From positions 1,860,001 to 1,924,000 of the forward strand of contig NZ_CP124614.1 in NCBI RefSeq assembly GCF_029958905.1: a stretch of DNA of 64,000 bases, given 5' to 3'. The DNA is from Vibrio sp. YMD68. GTDB taxonomy: Bacteria > Pseudomonadota > Gammaproteobacteria > Enterobacterales > Vibrionaceae. Shown in pieces: positions 16,713-25,900 of this stretch. Both the position numbers and the translations under genes were made by a program. The notes under the pieces were generated by a model, which saw only the letters and a program-made list of their open reading frames with translations, was not told the DNA's origin and did no database searches. Numbering within the stretch: position 1 is the stretch's first letter; each line of letters opens with the position of its first letter.

Positions 16713-19076
16713 TTGGCTATTAACCCAGGTTTTGTATTGACTCGCCAAGCACGTGATATCGTCGGCCAAACACAAATTGACTTATGGCTCAGTACTGAGC
16801 AGGGACCTGTTCAACTCATCGTCAAAGGCGAAAAATGCGTCTTTTTCATTGACGACAGTCAGCGTCAAAAAGTGATGTCGATTGCTTCCGACCTAAACAT
16901 TTCCCTTGAAGTAAAACCCTTATCGCTCAAAAGCTTCGATGGTATTGACCTGGCAGCCTGTTACTGCGCAACAATACGTAATGCACATCAATTGAACGAC
17001 GAACTAAAAAATCATGAGATTTTAACTTTAGAGTCAGACATCCGATTAACAGACCGTTTTTTAATGGAACGGTTCATCAAAGGAAGCATTGAATACACCG
17101 GTCAGATTCAAGCTATGCCGTCGTACACAAAAGTCACTCACGCCAAGTGTCGACAAGGTGACTATATTCCGAACCTCAATGTTGTCTCTTTAGATATTGA
17201 ATGCTCAGAGAAAGGCATCCTCTACTCGATTGGATTAGACAGCAAGATGGACAGTCGCGTCATTATGATTGGCCAGAAAGAAGACAGTGAAACCCCAATT
17301 GAGTGGGTTGATAATGAGTCTGCGCTTTTACAGGCGCTACTTCGTTGGTTTGCTGAATTTGATCCTGACGTCATTATCGGGTGGAACGTTATTGATTTTG
17401 ATTTTCGGCTTCTTCATAAAAGAGCCGAGTTCAACAAGATTAAATTGACGTTAGGTCGAGCTAGGCAAATGAGCCACTTCCGAACGTCAATGAGTACCCA
17501 GCAGAGCTTCATTACTATCCCTGGTCGCGTTGTCATGGATGGAATTGACACACTCAAAACCGCCACCTACCACTTTCGATCTTGGTCACTAGAATCCGTG
17601 TCTCAAGAAATGCTAGGAGAAGGCAAAAGCATTCATAATGTGCATGACCGTATGGATGAAATCAATCGAATGTTTCGCCAAGATAAACCCTCTTTGGCGA
17701 AATACAACTTACAAGATTGTGTTTTGGTTAACCGAATCTTTGAGAAAACCCATCTCATTGATTTTGCCATCGAGCGTTCTCGGCTAACCGGTGTTGAGCT
17801 TGACCGAATTGGCGGCTCTGTCGCTGCCTTCACTAATCTCTATTTGCCGCAGATACATCGTTCTGGCTATGTTGCTCCCAATCTAGAACCAGAGAACTGG
17901 CTCGCCAGCCCCGGCGGTTATGTGATGGACTCACAGCCAGGCCTTTATGACTCCGTATTGGTGCTCGACTTTAAAAGCCTTTACCCATCGATCATTCGCT
18001 CTTTTCTAATAGACCCAATGGGCCTAATTGAAGGGCTAAAACAAGAGATCGGAATCGGCAATGAACAAGCGGTTCCAGGTTTTCGTGGTGGTCAGTTTCA
18101 TCGCTCTAAACACTTTCTTCCTCAAATGATTGAAGACCTGTGGAAAGCACGAGACCTCGCAAAAAAAAGGAACGACAAAGCTTTTTCTCAAGCGATTAAA
18201 ATTATCATGAATTCATTTTATGGGGTGCTCGGATCGTCAGGTTGCCGATTTTTTGATACTCGACTGGCATCGAGTATTACCATGCGCGGTCACGAAATCA
18301 TGAAAAAAACCAAGGTATTGATTGAAGCGGAAGGTTACCAAGTGATCTACGGTGACACAGACTCAACCTTTGTTTCCCTGAACAAGCAATGCAGCCAGAA
18401 CGAGGCCGACCAGATAGGTCAAATGCTTGTGACAAAAATCAATGACTGGTGGGATAACCACCTCAAGTCAGAATATCAGCTCACTTCAATGTTAGAGCTG
18501 GAATACGAAACTCATTACCGAAAATTTCTCATGCCGACCATTCGCGGTGAGGAAAAAGGATCGAAGAAGCGTTACGCAGGATTAAAAGGTGAAGACGCCC
18601 AAGAGCAGATCATCTTTAAAGGGCTAGAAAGTGCCAGAACCGATTGGACGCCTCTGTCACAACAATTTCAGCAAAAACTTTACCAACTGATATTTCATGG
18701 TCAGTGTCCAAAACTGTACGTGAGACAATTTGTGGAAGCCACACTCGCAGGCCAATATGATGACCAACTCATTTACCAGAAGAGATTAAGACGTAAACTG
18801 CATGAATATCAAAAGAATGTGCCTCCTCAGGTGAGAGCTGCGCGTCTGGCTGATGAAGTGAACCAACAACTTGGGCGACCGTTGCAATACCAAAATAAAG
18901 GATTAATCGCGTATATCATTACAATCAATGGCCCGGAACCACAAGAGTATCGAAAAAGTGCCATTGATTACCAACACTATATTGATAAGCAGCTCAAACC
19001 TATTGGTGATGCAATCTTGCCTTTCATTGGCTTAGATTTCACTCGCCTTACTGAACCGCAACTCGGTCTATTTTAA
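16713..19076 (+). CDS. polB: DNA polymerase II
   Basis: A family B replicative-repair polymerase with 3'-5' exonuclease, used in restart and lesion bypass after DNA damage. About 787 residues, close to the E. coli length of 783. Exonuclease motifs are VVSLDIECSEKGILYSIG and GWNVIDFDFRLL. Polymerase motifs are DFKSLYPSIIRS (near 419), KIIMNSFYGVLG, and the catalytic YGDTDSTF (Asp near 548 and 550). The start is one of two consecutive TTG codons (16710, 16713); GAGG at 16702-16705 favours 16713. The N-terminus (NPGFVLTRQARDIVG) matches the PolB family. A weak LexA-like site lies upstream. Its stop is 4 bp from the stop of the convergent EIIC-EAL gene. Confidence 0.97.
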   Translation: MAINPGFVLTRQARDIVGQTQIDLWLSTEQGPVQLIVKGEKCVFFIDDSQRQKVMSIASDLNISLEVKPLSLKSFDGIDLAACYCATIRNAHQLNDELKNHEILTLESDIRLTDRFLMERFIKGSIEYTGQIQAMPSYTKVTHAKCRQGDYIPNLNVVSLDIECSEKGILYSIGLDSKMDSRVIMIGQKEDSETPIEWVDNESALLQALLRWFAEFDPDVIIGWNVIDFDFRLLHKRAEFNKIKLTLGRARQMSHFRTSMSTQQSFITIPGRVVMDGIDTLKTATYHFRSWSLESVSQEMLGEGKSIHNVHDRMDEINRMFRQDKPSLAKYNLQDCVLVNRIFEKTHLIDFAIERSRLTGVELDRIGGSVAAFTNLYLPQIHRSGYVAPNLEPENWLASPGGYVMDSQPGLYDSVLVLDFKSLYPSIIRSFLIDPMGLIEGLKQEIGIGNEQAVPGFRGGQFHRSKHFLPQMIEDLWKARDLAKKRNDKAFSQAIKIIMNSFYGVLGSSGCRFFDTRLASSITMRGHEIMKKTKVLIEAEGYQVIYGDTDSTFVSLNKQCSQNEADQIGQMLVTKINDWWDNHLKSEYQLTSMLELEYETHYRKFLMPTIRGEEKGSKKRYAGLKGEDAQEQIIFKGLESARTDWTPLSQQFQQKLYQLIFHGQCPKLYVRQFVEATLAGQYDDQLIYQKRLRRKLHEYQKNVPPQVRAARLADEVNQQLGRPLQYQNKGLIAYIITINGPEPQEYRKSAIDYQHYIDKQLKPIGDAILPFIGLDFTRLTEPQLGLF

Positions 19077-19080
19077 AGTC

Positions 19081-21189
19081 TTAGCTGGCTGATACATCTT
19101 GTGCATTGTCTGGTGTGAGTTGTTCATTGAGCTGGCAATATTCCCTGTAACTTTGACTAGGAAGAGAGCGGCTATAATACCAACCTTGAACTGATATCGT
19201 ATCACTTTTGGGAATGAAGCTAAGCTGTTCAAGGGTTTCAACCCCTTCTACCACGACTGAAATATCAAGCCTTGTCGCAATAGACAGGATGCTTGTAAAA
19301 ACCTTTCTCCCCTTTTCGGAGCTTAGCGCTAGAACAAAAGAACGGTCTATCTTTATCGCATCAATACTAAATCGGTTCAGATAGCTTAAAGAAGAAAAGC
19401 CGGTACCAAAGTCGTCAATATAAACCTTTACGCCCAAGTTCTGTAACCGATTAAAAGACATCATCAGCTTCTGCTCATCCACCAGCAAAGTTTCTTCCGT
19501 AATTTCGATATTGATCTGGCTGGCGACGGGTTTGATCGCTTTTAATATTGGCGTCATCACATCTTCAGTCACTAATGTTTCGGGTGAAATATTGATGCTC
19601 ACCGACGTCCGATTACCGCTTTTATTCCAAATCTGGATATCTTTCGCTACTTGTTTAAACACCCAGACATCAAGATCTTTCATTAACCCAGCTTCTTCAA
19701 GCCATGGGATAAAAGCGCCAGGATACACTAACTCTCCACTGCTTGATGTGGCCCTCACTAACGCTTCACACCCTACCACTTTACCCGTGAGCGAACAGAT
19801 CTGGGGCTGATATTCCATACAAAACTCTTTATGACTTATGACCTCCAGTTGGTCCTCCAACGATTTCGCCTTTTTCTCTTCGCTTTGAGCGATCGCTATT
19901 GGGTCTTCACGGAGCGTTTCAGCCTCTTCTTGACGGCGCGTATAAGTGGTATCTAAGAAGGGGAAATCGATCTTTCGGTTCGCATAGACCTTATTGAGCC
20001 CTCGTACTGCAGGCAGATAAATCAAAGTACCAATCAATACATTAAAGAGTTGAAGGCCGAGCGCACCAACGTCGCCATTTGTCGATATCCAGGCATTAAT
20101 TAATACCGGACTATTGAAAGGTACCGACACAACAGGCACCGATACCCATCCAGACTGAATCGCAAACATGGAGGTGCAGACGTTAACGATAGGCACCAAT
20201 AGAAAGGGAAAAAACAGCCGAGGGTTAAAGATAATTGGAAGGCCAAACAACAAAATTTCATTTACGTTTATCAGACCAATGGGAATACTCGCTAGAGCAA
20301 TAACCTGTAATGCTTTTTGTTCAGAAAACACCAGCAGTGCCACAACCAAAGAGAGCGTAGCACCACTTCCTCCAATGAACACAAACGATCCCATGAAAGA
20401 TAGGTTCATAGGGTACGGTCCCGTACTCCCTGCTAAAAACGTAGAGTAACTTAAGTTGGTAGCTTCTTGTAAATAGTCAACCAAGGGGAGCAACGCGTAG
20501 TATCCGTGAATACCGATAAACCAAAGCGTCGAATTTAATGCCGCGAATACCATTCCAAATGTATAAGGCTCATTGGCATAATCTAGATAAACCGCTGACA
20601 ATAAATGATTGCCCGTTAACCCGGTAAAAATCAGGCTGTTCACGACCATCACAATCACTCCGGTGATCGTGGCTGGTAGCACTAAGTTTAGGGATTCTTT
20701 AACAATCTTCCCACCACTGTTAGACCGAGTTATTTTCAAACTGCCTAATTTCAATAAACTGGCTAAAATCGGAGTGGCGTACAACGGCGTGATTATCGCG
20801 ATAATAATATTAAACGTTTGTACTGATTGTTGATTAGGTAAGACTTCACCAATAACCACTAGGTAAAGTACAGACAGCAAGGCCACTGGCGGGCGTGGTA
20901 ATTTCCACTGCATGGCTAACACATACGACAGAGCGGCTGTCATTAGAAAAGGGAAAAAACTCGCTATCGAACCATGAATAGCATATAGCGATGTTACCCA
21001 CTCAGTCCTGCGACCAAAAACAAACTCGCCCATGCTGGCAAAGAAGAGAAAAAAGGAGGACAACATTAAACAGGGCAATAGCCAGATCATGCCTTCTCGA
21101 AGAGCAAGCAACGAGGGTGTTATAAACTTGAGACTAAAACCTTCAACCACATTCCATGTCGACTGGAGCCTCGTGACTATCATGCCCAT
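19081..21189 (-). CDS. Membrane PTS-EIIC domain fused to an EAL c-di-GMP phosphodiesterase
   Basis: A 702-residue inner-membrane protein. Residues about 10-400 form a multi-helix EIIC domain of the lactose/cellobiose type (FIGIHGYYALLP, GSFVFIGGSGATLSL, NVNEILLFGLPIIFNP). A linker of about 45 residues leads to an EAL domain (about 445-690). The catalytic set looks intact: CEALVR, SINIS, EITEE, IDDFGTGFSSL, IKIDRS, VVEGVET, QGWYYS. It should degrade c-di-GMP under control of a sugar-transporter-like sensor. No EIIA or EIIB genes are nearby, so the EIIC part may sense rather than transport. ATG 21189 has AAGGGA upstream. Convergent with polB, 4 bp apart. Confidence 0.92.
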   Translation of the reverse strand: MGMIVTRLQSTWNVVEGFSLKFITPSLLALREGMIWLLPCLMLSSFFLFFASMGEFVFGRRTEWVTSLYAIHGSIASFFPFLMTAALSYVLAMQWKLPRPPVALLSVLYLVVIGEVLPNQQSVQTFNIIIAIITPLYATPILASLLKLGSLKITRSNSGGKIVKESLNLVLPATITGVIVMVVNSLIFTGLTGNHLLSAVYLDYANEPYTFGMVFAALNSTLWFIGIHGYYALLPLVDYLQEATNLSYSTFLAGSTGPYPMNLSFMGSFVFIGGSGATLSLVVALLVFSEQKALQVIALASIPIGLINVNEILLFGLPIIFNPRLFFPFLLVPIVNVCTSMFAIQSGWVSVPVVSVPFNSPVLINAWISTNGDVGALGLQLFNVLIGTLIYLPAVRGLNKVYANRKIDFPFLDTTYTRRQEEAETLREDPIAIAQSEEKKAKSLEDQLEVISHKEFCMEYQPQICSLTGKVVGCEALVRATSSSGELVYPGAFIPWLEEAGLMKDLDVWVFKQVAKDIQIWNKSGNRTSVSINISPETLVTEDVMTPILKAIKPVASQINIEITEETLLVDEQKLMMSFNRLQNLGVKVYIDDFGTGFSSLSYLNRFSIDAIKIDRSFVLALSSEKGRKVFTSILSIATRLDISVVVEGVETLEQLSFIPKSDTISVQGWYYSRSLPSQSYREYCQLNEQLTPDNAQDVSAS

Positions 21190-21384
21190 CGTTTCCCTTA
21201 AACTTACTGGCCTTTTTATAATTTAGCACATATGGGGAAGTTTTCAGGGTTTTGGGTTCAAGGTTCAAGGTGCAGAATAATGATTGGAAAAGGTTTTGCG
21301 TCACATCCAGTAATTGAACAACTGAGAACAAGGTAATAAGTTCGTATTGGATGTAAAGATGCGCATGTAGCGAACAGAAAAGAG

Positions 21385-22152
21385 CTAACCGATTCGAAAC
21401 TCGGTTTTTTTATACTGTTCGACGAGCCAATCGCCAAAGCTGTCCAGTATCCCGATCACCGAACGCTTTGGTATCACTCTTCCTGTCAATAATATCTTGA
21501 GTCTGTCTATCTCTGTTTTTTTCATTGGATAAAACCGCAGAAAGTGATCGCCACACTCAGAGGGGTCCTCCAGCCACAATTTGTCTCGGTACATGACCAA
21601 AGAATGGCTCGCGCGCAGTAATTTTTTGGCAATTATTTTCTGTGCTTTGGCTTGCTCTTGCGGTGAACTTGCTCGAGCGATTCGATTTCGATAAACCGCG
21701 ACCCAGTCTTCAACATCCATATTCCAGTGCTTAGCGATTTCCCAGCTGGGTTCGTAGTCACCAAAGCATTCGGATAAATCGTCGCCGTAAATACACACCG
21801 AACAGTGTCTTAGCTGAAACCCCCATGAAAATATACTCTCCAATGTGGCGACTTCAGACAATAATGCCGTTTTTATGGAGACTTCGGTTATATGGCTAAA
21901 ACTTTGTTGAAAACGCCATTTGATCGTATTGAGTAACGTCGTTCTCGTATCATTAAACGAGCGGTTCGTCACCACGATCACATCGAGATTTGATTGCCCA
22001 GGTTTTGCCGCCTTTCTTGCAACACTGCCATAGAGATAAACACTGTGGAGGTTTTCGCCCAACCCACCCCTTAAAAACTTCACTAAGTCGTTAACGGCGG
22101 CTTGATAGTCGATTTGGAAAGGTTGTTTCGGGTCAATTACAGAAAGAGTCAT
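21385..22152 (-). CDS. Nucleotidyltransferase-fold protein, ANT(3'')/AadA-like, atypical active site
   Basis: About 255 residues. The N-terminal third has the polymerase-beta nucleotidyltransferase pattern (YLYGSVARKAAKPGQSNLDVIVVTN, near residues 40-65), and the C-terminal part is an all-helical domain as in aminoglycoside adenylyltransferases. In active enzymes the segment after the glycine-serine reads S-D-x-D; here it is S-N-L-D, so the first metal-binding Asp is Asn. A later acidic residue (TEVSI) may be the third ligand. The protein could be inactive, use another chemistry or act as a binding protein; calling it a resistance gene would not be justified. The ATG at 22152 is preferred over an upstream TTG at 22164. 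Confidence 0.7.
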   Translation of the reverse strand: MTLSVIDPKQPFQIDYQAAVNDLVKFLRGGLGENLHSVYLYGSVARKAAKPGQSNLDVIVVTNRSFNDTRTTLLNTIKWRFQQSFSHITEVSIKTALLSEVATLESIFSWGFQLRHCSVCIYGDDLSECFGDYEPSWEIAKHWNMDVEDWVAVYRNRIARASSPQEQAKAQKIIAKKLLRASHSLVMYRDKLWLEDPSECGDHFLRFYPMKKTEIDRLKILLTGRVIPKRSVIGILDSFGDWLVEQYKKTEFRIG

Positions 22153-22283
22153 GAAAGGTATCAAATACGCTCAATTAAGGGGACTACCTTTATGATCTCT
22201 CAGAGAACGAATTCGATCAAGATATTCCTTCTTGCCACTTAATTGCTATAATGCCCCCAAACCAAATACAAAGGATCCCTCTG

Positions 22284-22850
22284 ATGCCTAGAGCCAGTGA
22301 AATTAAAAAAGGGTTTGCTATTGAATCAAACGGCAAAACTCTACTTGTTAAAGAAATTGAAGTAACCACCCCTGGTGGCCGTGGCGGAACTAAGATCTAC
22401 AAAATGCGTTGTACAGACCTATCCAATGGTGCTCGCGTTGATGAGCGTTTAAAAGCCGATGACGTTGTAGACACGGTTGAAATGTACAAGCGTCAGTCTA
22501 CCTTTTCATACGTAGATGGTGATGAATACATCTTTATGGATAACGAAGACTATACCCAATATACCTTCAACAAGAGTGACATCGAAGATGATCTCATGTT
22601 CATCAATGAAGAGACTCAAGGTATGCATGTCGTTATCGTAAACGAAAAAGTTGCTGGGCTTGAGTTGCCATCAACGGTTGAGCTTGTTATCGAAGAAACG
22701 GATCCGTCAATCAAAGGCGCATCGGCATCGGCTCGTACTAAGCCAGCACGTTTCGCTACTGGCCTGTCTATTCAAGTACCAGAGTATATCGCTACAGGCG
22801 ATCGCGTTATCGTTAATATTGCTGAACGCAAATACATGAGCCGAGCGTAA
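22284..22850 (+). CDS. efpL: Elongation factor P-like protein EfpL (YeiP)
   Basis: An EF-P paralogue that binds ribosomes stalled on proline-rich and some other motifs. The 188 residues form the three EF-P domains: an N-terminal KOW-like domain (MPRASEIKKGFAIESNGKTLLV) with its tip loop TPGGRGGTKI, two OB domains, and the C-terminal GLSIQVPEYIATGDRVIVNIAERKYMSRA. The tip residue is Arg, as in YeiP, instead of the modified Lys of EF-P. The start at 22284 has AAAGGA upstream; an in-frame ATG at 22251 precedes it without a ribosome site. Followed after 5 bp by yciU, so likely one transcript. Confidence 0.95.
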   Translation: MPRASEIKKGFAIESNGKTLLVKEIEVTTPGGRGGTKIYKMRCTDLSNGARVDERLKADDVVDTVEMYKRQSTFSYVDGDEYIFMDNEDYTQYTFNKSDIEDDLMFINEETQGMHVVIVNEKVAGLELPSTVELVIEETDPSIKGASASARTKPARFATGLSIQVPEYIATGDRVIVNIAERKYMSRA

Positions 22851-22855
22851 CCCTT

Positions 22856-23185
22856 ATGTCTGATGAGCAAAATCTGATCTCTTATGATGACGTAATCGAT
22901 GCTGCCTACGACATTTTTCTTGAAATGGCACCCGATAACCTAGAGCCTGTTGATGTGATTCTATTTACAGCTCAATTTGAAGAACGTGGTGCAGCGGAGT
23001 TAGTTGAAACTGGCGAGGATTGGCCTGAGCACGTGGGCTTCGATGTCGATAAGGACGTTTACGCAGAAGTGCGAATTGGCCTTGTTGATGAAGACAGCGA
23101 TGTTCTTGATGATGTCTTTGCTCGTATGCTAGTCAGCCGAGACCCAGACAATAAGTTCTGTCATATGCTTTGGAAGCGCGATTAA
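22856..23185 (+). CDS. yciU: YciU/HI1450-family double-stranded-DNA-mimic protein (DUF440)
   Basis: A 109-residue, strongly acidic cytoplasmic protein. The conserved core DAAYDIFLEMAPDNLEPVDVILFTAQFEERGAAEL, then EDWPEHVGFDVDKD and DVFARMLVSRD, matches YciU and H. influenzae HI1450. The HI1450 structure presents acidic residues that imitate the DNA backbone, and binding to HU-type proteins has been proposed. The start lies 5 bp after the efpL stop, and the shared terminator at 23211 ends the unit. Confidence 0.93.
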   Translation: MSDEQNLISYDDVIDAAYDIFLEMAPDNLEPVDVILFTAQFEERGAAELVETGEDWPEHVGFDVDKDVYAEVRIGLVDEDSDVLDDVFARMLVSRDPDNKFCHMLWKRD

Positions 23186-23210
23186 TTCACGCTAAACCCA
23201 CTCGCTTAAG

Positions 23211-23249
23211 AACGCCAAGCTGTTATTGATATACGCTTGGCGTTTTTTT
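23211..23249 (+). terminator. Terminator of efpL-yciU
   Basis: Stem AACGCCAAGC/GCTTGGCGTT with a 14-nt loop and T7 tail, 26 bp after the yciU stop. Confidence 0.88.
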
Positions 23250-23272
23250 ATCGACTCACCAAATAAAAGCGA

Positions 23273-23587
23273 TCAAACAAGGCGATAACTGATCACGTAC
23301 AATTCCGTGATGCCGGGATAAATATCTTCAATCACACTTTTTAATTCATCCAGCGTCATATTCTCTTGCTTAGCATGAAAATCGGATAATTGGCTCAATA
23401 GAATCGGCTCCACAGACTGAATGTGTAACCGACAAAACCAACGCCCTTCTTCCAAGGTTTTAACATCAACCACACTTCCAACATGATAATCGCATTCGCT
23501 TTTATCTCGAATCGTGATGGTTTTCTTGCCCGATAAAATATCAGCTTCAAACCGTTCAAAAAATGTCATTTCAGTTGGGTAAGACAT
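23273..23587 (-). CDS. yqfB: ASCH-domain N4-acetylcytidine amidohydrolase
   Basis: A 104-residue single ASCH domain. E. coli YqfB hydrolyses N4-acetylcytidine to cytidine and acetate, salvaging a modified tRNA nucleoside. The family's catalytic residues can be placed here as K22 (GKKTITIRDKS), T25 and E75 (KQENMTLDEL), one position later than in E. coli. FFERFEADILSGKKTITIRD and VIEDIYPGITELYVISY are close to the E. coli protein. Monocistronic and convergent with yciU. Confidence 0.94.
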   Translation of the reverse strand: MSYPTEMTFFERFEADILSGKKTITIRDKSECDYHVGSVVDVKTLEEGRWFCRLHIQSVEPILLSQLSDFHAKQENMTLDELKSVIEDIYPGITELYVISYRLV

Positions 23588-23772
23588 GCGTATTTCTCTG
23601 TAATTTTTCTTTCTTTGTCATTGGTGGATTGTACAACGAGAAACCGTCGGTTGATACACGCCTATGAGCTTTCTTCTTCCGTGCAAATGTCGAATGAATT
23701 TCTCAATAGAATAGTATGCTCGTCATATTTCATCACCTATGGTTTGCAATCACTCTGCAATTAACTCACTAT

Positions 23773-23784
23773 TTGTATAGTCAA
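23773..23784. promoter_or_regulatory. HutC-type operator upstream of hutC
   Basis: TTGTATAGTCAA, 17 bp before the hutC ATG, resembles the known HutC target (TTGTATA-GACAA class). Consistent with autoregulation. Confidence 0.55.
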
Positions 23785-23801
23785 TTATTCCGAGTCGTCT
23801 T

Positions 23802-24512
23802 ATGAGTAACGTTCCTCTTTACATCCAGATCAAACACTTTATTTCTGAACAAATACAATCGGGGAACTGGCCTGTCGGGCATAGAATTACCACAGAAATC
23901 GAACTGACTAAACAATTTGATGTCAGCCGGATGACCGTTAATAAAGCCATTAGAGACTTGGTTAACGAAGGAAAACTACAACGTAAGCCACGAGCTGGGA
24001 CGTTTGTTTGCGCAATCCCAGAAAAAGCACAGTCTCCGCTTTTAGACATACGAAATATCGCTGAAGAAGTCGCACAACGTGGTAAAAAATACCACAATCT
24101 CGTTGTGTCACAAACCTCAATCGAAGCTGATGAACGGATTGCCACACAACTCGGAACCATGCTAGGAAAAGAAGTTTATTTTAGTGAAATCATACACTTT
24201 GAAGACGATAAACCGATTCAACTAGAATTGAGATGGGTCAATCCACGTTATGTTCCGCAATATTTACAACAAGATTTCTCTGCCATCACGCCCAATCAAT
24301 ATCTTTCTGACAACTGCCCGCTCAATGCGATTGAGCATACGGTGGAAGCTATTTCACCAGAGGATAACGTCAAAACAGCATTAGCACTGACCACCAACGA
24401 ACCCTGCCTATTGCTGCATAGACGCACCTGGAGTGAAGAGAACCTAGTCAGCACTGCTTTACTCTACCATCCAGCGTCAAAATACAAATTAAGCTCTAAG
24501 ATTCTCATCTAA
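23802..24512 (+). CDS. hutC: Histidine utilization repressor HutC (GntR/UTRA)
   Basis: A 236-residue repressor of the hut genes, released from DNA by urocanate. The winged helix-turn-helix of the GntR family is at residues about 5-70 (PLYIQIKHFISEQIQSGNWPVGHRITTEIELTKQFDVSRMTVNKAIRDLVNEGKLQRKPRAGTFV). The UTRA ligand domain follows (EIIHFEDDKPIQLELRWVNPRYVPQYLQQDF, then NEPCLLLHRRTWSEENLVSTALLYHPASKY). It lies at the head of the hut cluster on the same strand, with an operator before itself and another before hutI. Confidence 0.96.
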   Translation: MSNVPLYIQIKHFISEQIQSGNWPVGHRITTEIELTKQFDVSRMTVNKAIRDLVNEGKLQRKPRAGTFVCAIPEKAQSPLLDIRNIAEEVAQRGKKYHNLVVSQTSIEADERIATQLGTMLGKEVYFSEIIHFEDDKPIQLELRWVNPRYVPQYLQQDFSAITPNQYLSDNCPLNAIEHTVEAISPEDNVKTALALTTNEPCLLLHRRTWSEENLVSTALLYHPASKYKLSSKILI

Positions 24513-24588
24513 TTGAGCACATCATACTAAATCATGATCACATTTTTGTAACATTCATCTTGTCAGTCTGCTCGAGTTGAACTATTAA

Positions 24589-24600
24589 TTGTATATACAT
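24589..24600. promoter_or_regulatory. HutC-type operator upstream of hutI
   Basis: TTGTATATACAT, containing the palindrome TGTATATACA (24590-24599), 23 bp before the hutI ATG. Shares TTGTATA with the site before hutC. Confidence 0.6.
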
Positions 24601-24622
24601 TTAATATTCATTGAGGCCGTTC

Positions 24623-25900
24623 ATGACATCCGTTACCGATCTTACGCTTATCAATGCTCGTCTTGTGTCTATGACACCAGGTAATGAAGGCTACCAAGTC
24701 AGCACTGAAAAAGTCATCCAACTCGAAAACGGTAAGATCGCCTCAATTCAAGACCAGCGCGATTTATCCTCGGACAATTTGCTTTCAGGTAACCCAAACG
24801 GACACCATTCGACAATTGGCCCTATTTATGACTGTAAGCATAAGCTGGTCACGCCGGGGCTTATTGATGCTCATACTCATATCGTCTTTGCTGGCAATCG
24901 CTCAAACGAATTTGAAATGCGCCTTCAAGGCGTCCCTTATACCGAAATAGCGAACCAAGGCGGTGGCATTCTCGCTACCGTGGAAGCAACACGCAAAGCC
25001 ACAGAAGAACAATTAATCGAGCTGGCTATTCCACGCGTGAAAGGAATCATAAACACTGGCGTTACCTCCGTTGAAGTGAAATCGGGCTACGGTTTGACAT
25101 TAAATGATGAAGTGAAGATGTTACGCGCCGCCAAAGCTCTTGAACGTTATGTACCGATTAAAGTAGAGACCACATTACTCGCGGCGCACACGACTCCTCC
25201 GGAATACAAAGGAAAATCGGACCAATATATTGAACTCATCTGCCAAGAGATCATTCCTTTGGTCGCAGAAGAGAAACTCGCTTCATCCGTCGATGTTTTC
25301 TGTGAATCCATAGGGTTTGACCTCAAACAAACAGAACGACTTTTCCAGACGGCTCAACAGCACGGTTTACGCGTAAAAGGCCATACCGAGCAGCTATCGA
25401 ACCTCGGAGGCAGTGCTCTCACCGCACGCTTTAATGGGCTGTCTGTGGATCATATTGAGTATCTCGACCTTGAGGGAGTAAAGGCGCTCGCCAACACCAA
25501 GACCGTTGCCACATTACTGCCCGGCGCATTTTATTTTCTGCGCGAGACACAGCGTCCTCCCATTCAACTGCTCCGAGATAATCGCATTCCCATGGCAATC
25601 GCCACGGATTTTAACCCTGGAACCTCACCGATCGCTGACTTGACGATGATGATGAACATGGGCTGCACTTTATTTGGCCTCACACCAGAAGAAGCCCTCC
25701 GAGGGGTGACCTGTCATGCCGCCCAAGCCATCGGGCATGAAACAACTCGAGGACAACTTCAATTAGGCTTCGACGCCGATTTAGCCATCTGGAACATCGC
25801 TCATCCCGCCGATCTCAGCTACCAAGTCGGCGTCCCTAATTTAGCGGCGCGTATCGTTAACGGCGCGTTATATCACCGTGAAGGGCATAACAATGACTAA
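24623..25900 (+). CDS. hutI: Imidazolonepropionase
   Basis: Third enzyme of histidine degradation: it opens imidazolone propionate to N-formimidoyl-L-glutamate. A 425-residue metal-dependent amidohydrolase with the metal-binding [22 protein letters not shown] near the N-terminus, the [13 protein letters not shown] core, the metal His of [13 protein letters not shown], and [11 protein letters not shown] near the C-terminus. The ATG at 24623 has GAGG 7 nt upstream; an in-frame TTG at 24611 is less likely. First gene of the catabolic operon, overlapping hutG by 8 bp. Confidence 0.97.
   Translation: MTSVTDLTLINARLVSMTPGNEGYQVSTEKVIQLENGKIASIQDQRDLSSDNLLSGNPNGHHSTIGPIYDCKHKLVTPGLIDAHTHIVFAGNRSNEFEMRLQGVPYTEIANQGGGILATVEATRKATEEQLIELAIPRVKGIINTGVTSVEVKSGYGLTLNDEVKMLRAAKALERYVPIKVETTLLAAHTTPPEYKGKSDQYIELICQEIIPLVAEEKLASSVDVFCESIGFDLKQTERLFQTAQQHGLRVKGHTEQLSNLGGSALTARFNGLSVDHIEYLDLEGVKALANTKTVATLLPGAFYFLRETQRPPIQLLRDNRIPMAIATDFNPGTSPIADLTMMMNMGCTLFGLTPEEALRGVTCHAAQAIGHETTRGQLQLGFDADLAIWNIAHPADLSYQVGVPNLAARIVNGALYHREGHNND

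Noticed and set aside
21388..21412. AACCGA/TCGGTT hairpin with T-run at the 3' end of the nucleotidyltransferase gene
   Set aside because: The T-run is on the plus strand, while the gene is on the minus strand and no plus-strand gene precedes it; not called as a terminator.
21385..22152. Aminoglycoside resistance gene
   Set aside because: Only the fold pattern matches, a key Asp is replaced, and there is no mobile context.
24527..24542. Possible CRP site upstream of hutI (TCACA near 24538)
   Set aside because: Only one half matches TGTGA-N6-TCACA; the opposite half is CTAAA, so the site is not supported.
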